A stretch of DNA of 64,000 nt from Phyllobacterium bourgognense (lineage in GTDB: Bacteria > Pseudomonadota > Alphaproteobacteria > Rhizobiales > Rhizobiaceae), in the NCBI RefSeq assembly GCF_003337575.1, contig NZ_QPJM01000002.1, positions 248,001 to 312,000 on the forward strand. Reading direction: 5' to 3'. A model generated the notes under the pieces. It searched no databases, was not told the origin of the DNA, and saw nothing but the letters and a program-made list of their open reading frames with translations. Shown here one piece after another: positions 54,805 through 61,035 of the stretch. The position numbers were made by a program, and so were the translations under genes. How positions within the stretch are numbered: the first letter of the stretch is position 1; each line of letters begins with the position of its first letter.

Positions 54805-56007
54805 ATGACAACCGCTGCAGCGGATCCCAGCCAAGATATGCCGTTTCGCTTCGAGCTGCGGGTTGCGCTGGCATATTTCGCGATTTTCACATCGAGCGGC
54901 ATGCATCTGCCATACTTTCCCTTGTGGCTCGAATATCGCGCGCTGACACCGACGCAAATCTCCATCGTATTGTCCATGCCGTTGTTCGTCCGCGTCGTTG
55001 CCGCGCCGCTGGTATCGATGCTCGCCGACCGTTCGAATGACCGCGCTCATATACTGACCATGGCGACAATCCTGGCGGTCATCGTTGCGGCCTTCTATTT
55101 CGTCCCGTTCGGCTTCATCGGAATTTTGATCGTATCCCTGATGCTTGCCCCGCCATGGACGTCGCAGTTGCCGCTGGCCGACACAATCGCGCTGTCCGGC
55201 GTCCGCCGGTATGGCGCCGATTTCGCGAAGATGCGCGTGTGGGGCTCGATATCGTTTCTGCTCACGTCTTTCGTTGGCGGTGTGTTCATTCAGCAGGTGG
55301 GTGAGCACATCATCCCGTGGGCTCTTTTAGCCACGCTGATAGCAGCCTGTGGCATGAGCTTCATCGTGCCGCGCATCGGCAAGCCACGGCGCCTCTCACC
55401 TCTGTCAGATGTGGATATTGCCGATGCGCGAAGGGCGCTGCGCAGGCCGACTTTCGTCACCTTTCTCATTGCCACCGGTATCACGCAGGCGAGCCACGCC
55501 TATGGCTACAGCTTTTCCGCGATCTACTGGAAATCAATCGGCATCGAGGAGACCATGATCGGCGCCCTTTGGTCGATTTCCGTCGTTGCCGAAGTCATCA
55601 TGTTTACGTTTTTCCGTCGCCTGTTCGGCCGCCTGCATCCGGCTAAAGTCCTGATCATCGGCTCGGCCGTTGCGATGTTCCGTTGGGCGGTTTTTCCGCT
55701 CATTGCACCCGCCGGTTTTGGTGTTGCCGGGTTTCTCGCCGTCCAGAGCCTGCACGCGTTTTCATTCGCATTGTCGTTCCTCGGCATGCAGAAAATGATA
55801 GCCCTCACCATACCCGAGGAACGCGGCGGCACCGCACAGGGGCTTTCAACGTTTTTCATCGGTACATCGCTCGCCATTGCCACCATGGCGTCGGGCCCGC
55901 TCTATAGCGCCACCGGAATCAATGGATTTTACGTGATGGTAGTTCTCGCTGCGTGCGGATTGGGCCTCGCGATCGTTTCCCTAAAGCTGGAGCAACGAGA
56001 GCTCTAG
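54805..56007 (+). CDS. MFS transporter (MFS_1 / 3-phenylpropionate transporter-like)
   Basis: A 400-residue permease with about 12 transmembrane helices in two halves. It resembles the nucleoside/galactoside-type MFS clade containing HcaT: FRFELRVALAYFAIFTSSGM near residue 15, ALTPTQISIVLSMPLF near 53, RYGADFAKMRVWGSI near 140. The substrate is not predictable. ATG 54805 is chosen because the coding signal starts there, although a frame runs 21 codons further upstream. Its stop overlaps that of the convergent epimerase gene. Confidence 0.86.
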   Translation: MTTAAADPSQDMPFRFELRVALAYFAIFTSSGMHLPYFPLWLEYRALTPTQISIVLSMPLFVRVVAAPLVSMLADRSNDRAHILTMATILAVIVAAFYFVPFGFIGILIVSLMLAPPWTSQLPLADTIALSGVRRYGADFAKMRVWGSISFLLTSFVGGVFIQQVGEHIIPWALLATLIAACGMSFIVPRIGKPRRLSPLSDVDIADARRALRRPTFVTFLIATGITQASHAYGYSFSAIYWKSIGIEETMIGALWSISVVAEVIMFTFFRRLFGRLHPAKVLIIGSAVAMFRWAVFPLIAPAGFGVAGFLAVQSLHAFSFALSFLGMQKMIALTIPEERGGTAQGLSTFFIGTSLAIATMASGPLYSATGINGFYVMVVLAACGLGLAIVSLKLEQREL

Positions 56008-56987
56008 CCCCACAGTTCAGGTTTGGGCGGCGAGACGCGGCTACCTTGGAAATTCAAACCGGGTTTGCGGTCTTCGCGCAGGATCAACGGTCCATCGAGA
56101 TCGACGAAATCTGCATCCTGCGCCAGCAATACTGCAGGTGCCATGGCCAAGGAGGTCCCGACCATGCATCCGACCATGATACCAAACCCAAGCTCCCGGG
56201 CGCGCTTCCGCATCCGCAGCGCTTCAGTGAGGCCTCCCGTTTTGTCGAGCTTGATATTGATGCTGTCGTAGCGGCCGAGGAGCGTGTGCAGATCGTCTGT
56301 GCCATGGGCACTCTCATCAGCACAGATGGGCACCGGATGCGGAATTTTGGTGAGGATGGCATCTTTGCCGGCTGGCAGAGGTTGTTCGATCAGCACAACG
56401 CCGGCCTTCGCTGCAGCCAACATGTTTTCAACAATGTTTTCATCGCTCCAGCCTTCATTGGCATCAAGTATGATGCGGCTTGAGGGCGCAGCGTTGGCGA
56501 CCGCTCGAATGCGCTCGTCATCGTTCTCCCCGCCAACCTTGACCTTGATCAACGGGCGGTCCGCGAAGTCCCGAGCCGCGGCAGCCATGGTCTGGACGTC
56601 GCCGAACGAAACGGTCACCGCTGTCGTCAAATCGTGCAAAGGTGACAAGCCAAGAATATCAGCCACAGTTTTGCCACTGCGTTTTGCCTCCAGATCCCAC
56701 AATGCGCAATCGACCGCATTGCGAGCCGCACCAGCACCAATCAACACCGGCAAACCATCTCGTGTAGCGCCATTTGCCAAGGCCTCACGCAGTCCTTCGA
56801 CCTCGGCACAAACGGAGTCCAGGCTTTCGCCATAGCGCGCATAGGGCACGCACTCGCCACGTCCGGTGAACGTTCCGTCAGACAGCGTACACAGCACAAT
56901 GGCCGCTTCGGTTTTCGAGCCGCGAGAGATCGTAAATGTCCCGGCAATGGGCCAGCGCTCCACCGATATTTCTACGCTCACAACCAT
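56004..56987 (-). CDS. Dipeptide epimerase (L-Ala-D/L-Glu epimerase), enolase superfamily
   Basis: A 327-residue enzyme of the muconate-lactonizing subgroup. The N-terminal capping domain ends near the YARYGES loop; barrel motifs are LIKVKVGGEND with the catalytic KxK near residue 147, ILDANEGW and LIEQPL (metal ligands), PICADES near 218, and INIKLDKTGGL with the second catalytic Lys near 242. Such enzymes epimerise L-Ala-D-Glu from peptidoglycan so the cell can use it. The stop codon shares the CTAG palindrome with the convergent MFS gene. Confidence 0.9.
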   Translation of the reverse strand: MVVSVEISVERWPIAGTFTISRGSKTEAAIVLCTLSDGTFTGRGECVPYARYGESLDSVCAEVEGLREALANGATRDGLPVLIGAGAARNAVDCALWDLEAKRSGKTVADILGLSPLHDLTTAVTVSFGDVQTMAAAARDFADRPLIKVKVGGENDDERIRAVANAAPSSRIILDANEGWSDENIVENMLAAAKAGVVLIEQPLPAGKDAILTKIPHPVPICADESAHGTDDLHTLLGRYDSINIKLDKTGGLTEALRMRKRARELGFGIMVGCMVGTSLAMAPAVLLAQDADFVDLDGPLILREDRKPGLNFQGSRVSPPKPELWG

Positions 56988-57044
56988 ATTTCACGCCTTA
57001 ATTGTTCAAGTGACAGGAAGCACGAGACTCGATATGTGTGTGTG

Positions 57045-58220
57045 ATGTTGACCGATAGAGCAAACAATTCAAGTGCTTCTACCGCAGCGCCGCCTCACGT
57101 TGAATTCAGCAAGGATGGCGACCGCGCGACGATCACGCTATCGGGTGCATGGACCACACGCAATGTTCGCCGTGTCGATGACCGTATGCGCGAAATTGCC
57201 CACGACAATAGTTTTTCCAGTGCAATAATCGAGGTTTCCGGCATTGAACTGCTGGATACGGCGGGAACCTGGCTGATAGAACGCCTGCGAACCACACTTG
57301 AGAAAGCTGGCAAGCAGGTCACCGTCGAAGGACAATCCGAAAGCTGGGGCGCCTTGTTTGAAGCAGTAGGAGACGCTGCGTCCGCTCCAGAGGAGCCGGT
57401 TCATATCGAACGGTCATCCCTGTTGATTCGCTTTTTGGAAACCATCGGCAGAACTGTGTACGCCTTTGGCGACGACTTCGCCAAGGCCATGCATATCCTC
57501 GGCGCGACCGTGCGCGGAGCGCAGATGAAGGGCAGTGGACGCAGCGGCATCAGGCCGGCCGCGATCGTGCATCAGCTCGACAGCATGGGCATCGGCGCCG
57601 TACCGGTTGTGGTGCTGATGTCGACGATCATTGGTGCGATCATCGCCCAGCAGGGCGCATTTCAGCTTCGCTATTTCGGCGCAGAGATATTCGTCGTCGA
57701 TCTTGTCGGTATTCTGGTCCTGCGCGAGATCGGTGTGCTTCTGACCGCGATCATGATTGCCGGCCGTTCGGGAAGCGCCATCACGGCTGAAATCGGCTCG
57801 ATGAAAATGCGTGAAGAGACCGATGCGCTCACCGTCATTGGCCTCAACCCGGTCGGCGTTCTGGTGTTTCCGCGCCTGGTTGCACTGGTGATTGCCCTGC
57901 CATTGTTGACGATCATCGCGGACTTCGCGGCGTTGGGCGGTGCAATCGGAATCACCTGGGCCTACTCCGGTATCACGCCTGATGCGTTTATTCAGCGATT
58001 GCGCGACGCAATCGATACGTCCAGCTATCTGGCCGGTCTGATCAAAGCGCCGTTCATGGCGATGATCATCGGCATCATGGCGTCGGTGGAAGGCATGAAA
58101 GTCGGCGGCAGCGCTGAGTCTCTCGGTCAGCGGGTGACGGCGTCCGTGGTGAAGTCCATTTTCGTCGTTATCGTGGTCGATGGTATCTTCGCAGTCTTCT
58201 ACGCATCGATCAATTTTTGA
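57045..58220 (+). CDS. STAS-MlaE fusion, lipid ABC transporter permease
   Basis: A 391-residue protein. An N-terminal STAS-like domain (about residues 15-105; IIEVSGIELLDTAGTWLIER) is fused to an MlaE-type permease (RPAAIVHQLDSMGIGAVPVV onward, with GSAITAEIGSMKMREETDAL near 250 and FPRLVALVIALPLL). The STAS part replaces the separate MlaB of E. coli. It heads an operon with MlaF, MlaD and a lipoprotein. The ATG at 57045 is chosen; GTG codons nine and three bases upstream are in frame and no ribosome site is strong. Confidence 0.92.
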   Translation: MLTDRANNSSASTAAPPHVEFSKDGDRATITLSGAWTTRNVRRVDDRMREIAHDNSFSSAIIEVSGIELLDTAGTWLIERLRTTLEKAGKQVTVEGQSESWGALFEAVGDAASAPEEPVHIERSSLLIRFLETIGRTVYAFGDDFAKAMHILGATVRGAQMKGSGRSGIRPAAIVHQLDSMGIGAVPVVVLMSTIIGAIIAQQGAFQLRYFGAEIFVVDLVGILVLREIGVLLTAIMIAGRSGSAITAEIGSMKMREETDALTVIGLNPVGVLVFPRLVALVIALPLLTIIADFAALGGAIGITWAYSGITPDAFIQRLRDAIDTSSYLAGLIKAPFMAMIIGIMASVEGMKVGGSAESLGQRVTASVVKSIFVVIVVDGIFAVFYASINF

Positions 58221-58227
58221 GCCAGAA

Positions 58228-59097
58228 ATGACCCCGGCAACAAACAGACAACCCGACACTGACGCGCAAGAAGTGATCCTTTCAGTGAAGGATGTCAGTG
58301 TTTCATTCGGCAGGGCGAAGATTCTGGATAATCTTTCACTTGACGTCTATCGCGGCGAAATTCTGGGTTTCGTCGGGGCGTCAGGCACGGGCAAATCGGT
58401 GCTGATGCGAGCGATCCTCGGGCTCAATCAGAAACAGAGCGGACAGATCAAGATCTTCGGCCATGATATAGATCGGGCCTCGGAACAGGAGAAACTGGGC
58501 GTCGACATGCGCATGGGCGTGTTGTTCCAGCAGGGCGCGCTGTTTTCGGCCCTGACCGTGCTCGAAAATATCCAGGTGCCGATGCGGGAATACCTCGATA
58601 TACCGCAAAGGCTGATGGATGAGCTCGCACGGCTGAAAATTGAGCTGGTCGGCCTCAAGGCGGATACGGCGGAAAAGTTTCCATCGGAGCTCTCGGGCGG
58701 GATGATCAAGCGTGCCGCACTGGCGCGCGCCCTATCGCTTGATCCGGAAATCGTCTTTCTCGACGAGCCTACTTCAGGCCTTGACCCGATCGGTGCGGCG
58801 GAATTCGATGAACTCATCGCCAATTTGCGCGATACGATGGGTTTGACAGTTTATATGGTGACCCACGACCTCGATAGCTTGTTCGCCGTTTGCGACCGAA
58901 TCGCGGTATTGGGGAAAAAGAAGGTTCTCGTTGAGGGAACGATTGAAGATATGCTGGCGTTCGACGATCCGTGGGTTCAGGAATATTTCCGCGGAAAGCG
59001 TGCACGCCAGATAGTCTCCAATGGCGACAACAGACGGCGGACGGCCAATGGACAGACCAAAGGACAGCCAAAGGTAGAGCAGGATCAGACGAAGTAA
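58228..59097 (+). CDS. MlaF-type lipid ABC transporter ATPase
   Basis: A 289-residue ATPase that powers the MlaE permease. Walker A GASGTGKSV begins at residue 50, the signature LSGGMIKRAALARAL near 156, and Walker B IVFLDEPTSGLDPIGAAEFD near 178, in the Mla/Ttg2A style. It begins 7 bases after the permease. The last 30 residues are a hydrophilic tail, NGDNRRRTANGQTKGQPK, of unknown role. Confidence 0.93.
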   Translation: MTPATNRQPDTDAQEVILSVKDVSVSFGRAKILDNLSLDVYRGEILGFVGASGTGKSVLMRAILGLNQKQSGQIKIFGHDIDRASEQEKLGVDMRMGVLFQQGALFSALTVLENIQVPMREYLDIPQRLMDELARLKIELVGLKADTAEKFPSELSGGMIKRAALARALSLDPEIVFLDEPTSGLDPIGAAEFDELIANLRDTMGLTVYMVTHDLDSLFAVCDRIAVLGKKKVLVEGTIEDMLAFDDPWVQEYFRGKRARQIVSNGDNRRRTANGQTKGQPKVEQDQTK

Positions 59098-59100
59098 TCT

Positions 59101-60093
59101 ATGGAAACGAAAGCCAACTACGTCCTGGTCGGTGTCTTCACGCTCGTAGTGTGTATCCTCGCCTTTGGATTCGTCTATTGGATCGCCCGTTATGGTGACC
59201 GTAGCGAAACCGCGACGCTTGAAATCCGTATTCTCGGCTCCGTGACCGGGCTTGCTGAAGGCAGCCAGGTGCTGTTCAACGGTATCAAGGTTGGCACCGT
59301 TCGGCGCCTCTCAATCGATGCCAACAATCCTGATGCGGTCATCGCCCAGACGGAAGTCAACGCGACGACACCGATCACCCGTTCCACGCAGGCGACATTG
59401 GGTTTTGCCGGCTTGACCGGACAGGCCTTTATCGAGCTCAAGGGTGGCAAGCTCAACGAGCCCAACCTCCTCGAAGAAGCTGCCAAAGACGATCAGATCG
59501 CACGCATGGATGCCGATCCTTCGGTAGTGAACAACCTTTTGCAGAAGGCGCAGACAATTCTTGAGCGTGTGGATGGGGCTGTGGGTTCTATCGAAAGCTT
59601 CATCACCGAAGTGAAGGGGCCGTTGGTCGATACGGTCAACAACACCAAGAAGTTTACCGATGCGCTGGCTAACAATTCCGATGTTATCGATAAATTCAGC
59701 CAGAGTGCCGAAGATGTTCAGGCTGTGGTGAAAGAAGCGCGACAAATGATGACCCGGCTCAACAGTGCATCGACGCGGGTCGATGGCGTTCTCGCCAAGC
59801 TCGACAAGCAGCTGTCGGATCAGGATGGCAGCGTCGTCAGGGAGGCGCAGGATACGCTCAAATCCTATCGCGCGGTTGCCGACAATCTGAACGCCCGGCT
59901 CGGACCGATCACCGATAACATCAACCGATTCTCCGGGCAGGGTCTGCGCGACGTACAGGCGCTCGTAAATGAAAGCCGTCAGTCAGTTCAGCGCATTGAA
60001 CGGGCGATCACCGACCTTGAAAAGAACCCGCAGCGCGTAATTTTTGGGGGTGGCGGCAGCGTTCCGGAATATGACGGACGCACACGCCGTTGA
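59101..60093 (+). CDS. MlaD-like MCE domain protein
   Basis: A 330-residue inner-membrane-anchored lipid-binding subunit. A single N-terminal helix (about residues 8-28) is followed by one MCE domain (residues about 35-125: GSVTGLAEGSQVLFNGIKVG, then TLGFAGLTGQAFIEL) and a long helical region to the end that could extend into the periplasm. It starts 3 bases after the ATPase stop, so the operon is tightly coupled. No periplasmic MlaC homologue is visible. Confidence 0.93.
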   Translation: METKANYVLVGVFTLVVCILAFGFVYWIARYGDRSETATLEIRILGSVTGLAEGSQVLFNGIKVGTVRRLSIDANNPDAVIAQTEVNATTPITRSTQATLGFAGLTGQAFIELKGGKLNEPNLLEEAAKDDQIARMDADPSVVNNLLQKAQTILERVDGAVGSIESFITEVKGPLVDTVNNTKKFTDALANNSDVIDKFSQSAEDVQAVVKEARQMMTRLNSASTRVDGVLAKLDKQLSDQDGSVVREAQDTLKSYRAVADNLNARLGPITDNINRFSGQGLRDVQALVNESRQSVQRIERAITDLEKNPQRVIFGGGGSVPEYDGRTRR

Positions 60094-60161
60094 CTTTGGG
60101 CGATTCGCATCGCATGAAAGTCAACGGGGTGTGTTCGCATGACTCGGACAGAGGGGCGCTG

Positions 60162-60746
60162 GTGAAAACAAGAACGACTATTGCCGCTCTGCTGCTAGCT
60201 TTGTCCGTTTCAGCCTGCGCGAGTTCCAAGAAGCTTGATACTTTCGATCTTTCCAGCGCTTCGCCAGACGTGTCTACGCCGAAGAAGCAGGGCCGTCAGA
60301 TTCTGATCGCGGCGCCCTCTGCGCTCAAAGCGCTCGATGGCGAAAATATTGTCGTTCGATCGGGCCCGAATTCGATTTCCTTCTTGAAGGGTGCGCAATG
60401 GGCTGACCGTCTGCCGAATATCGTACAATCACGGCTGGTCCAGGCCTTTGAGAGCACTGGCCGTCTTGGCGGTGTGGGGCGTCCAGGCGAAGGCCTCGCC
60501 ATCGACTATCAGGTGATCAGCGATATCCGCACCTTCAATATCAATGTATCCAGCGGCCGGATCGCGATCGTCGAAATCGCCATCAAGATATTGAACGACA
60601 AGAACGGGACTGTGCGTTCGTCGCGCGTCTTCCGTGCGACATCGCCGGTCGGCGGCGAGGGCAATGAATCCTATATTGCCGCGCTGGACAGAGCCTTTGA
60701 TAGCGCCGCGAGCGATATTGTCACGTGGACACTGTCGGTCATCTGA
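60162..60746 (+). CDS. ABC-type transport auxiliary lipoprotein (DUF330/PqiC-like)
   Basis: A 194-residue lipoprotein. The GTG at 60162 has GAGGGG five bases upstream and opens a signal peptide with lipobox LSVSAC (Cys about 19). The body has GLAIDYQVISDIRTFNI near 115 and AIKILNDKNGTVRSSRVF near 145, typical of the ABC auxiliary lipoprotein family that pairs with MCE systems and may form the outer-membrane end of the path. The upstream in-frame ATG (60114) would put the signal sequence inside the protein, so I reject it. Confidence 0.88.
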   Translation: MKTRTTIAALLLALSVSACASSKKLDTFDLSSASPDVSTPKKQGRQILIAAPSALKALDGENIVVRSGPNSISFLKGAQWADRLPNIVQSRLVQAFESTGRLGGVGRPGEGLAIDYQVISDIRTFNINVSSGRIAIVEIAIKILNDKNGTVRSSRVFRATSPVGGEGNESYIAALDRAFDSAASDIVTWTLSVI

Positions 60747-60770
60747 GCGGACAACGCACCCACGTCTCCA

Positions 60771-60951
60771 TCATCCTCGGGCTTGACCCGAGGACCCACG
60801 GCCAAGAAGCCCGCACATTGGACCTTCCAGACGCATTCCAGGTAGGTGCGGATTCATAACGAGGAATTGCATTCCATTTGCTCGACTGGGATCCAGTCGA
60901 GCAAATGGACCCGTGATGCTCCTCAGGTCCTCGGGTCAAGCCCGGGGATGA
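60771..60951. repeat. Mosaic palindromic intergenic element
   Basis: The outer arms at 60771-60796 and 60926-60951 are reverse complements over 26 bases with one mismatch, and each arm is itself a small palindrome (CCTCGGG, five bases, CCCGAGG). Between them lies a separate perfect 17-bp palindrome (60873-60889 with 60893-60909; 3-base loop). The nested design resembles the RIME and Bru-RS palindromic repeats described in Rhizobiales. It fills most of the 289-base gap between the Mla lipoprotein gene and the coiled-coil gene. Confidence 0.88.
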
Positions 60952-60990
60952 CGGAGTGGTGGCACCAAACAAGAGGTCTAATTTACCAAT

Positions 60991-61018
60991 AAAAAACGCG
61001 GCCGAAGCCGCGTTTTTT
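60991..61018. terminator. Bidirectional terminator
   Basis: The 7-bp stem ACGCGGC/GCCGCGT has a CGAA loop, a run of A before and T after, giving a U-run for either strand. It ends the minus-strand coiled-coil gene and can stop plus-strand readthrough from the Mla operon. Confidence 0.88.
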
Positions 61019-61035
61019 GTTGTTCATTCCGCCGC

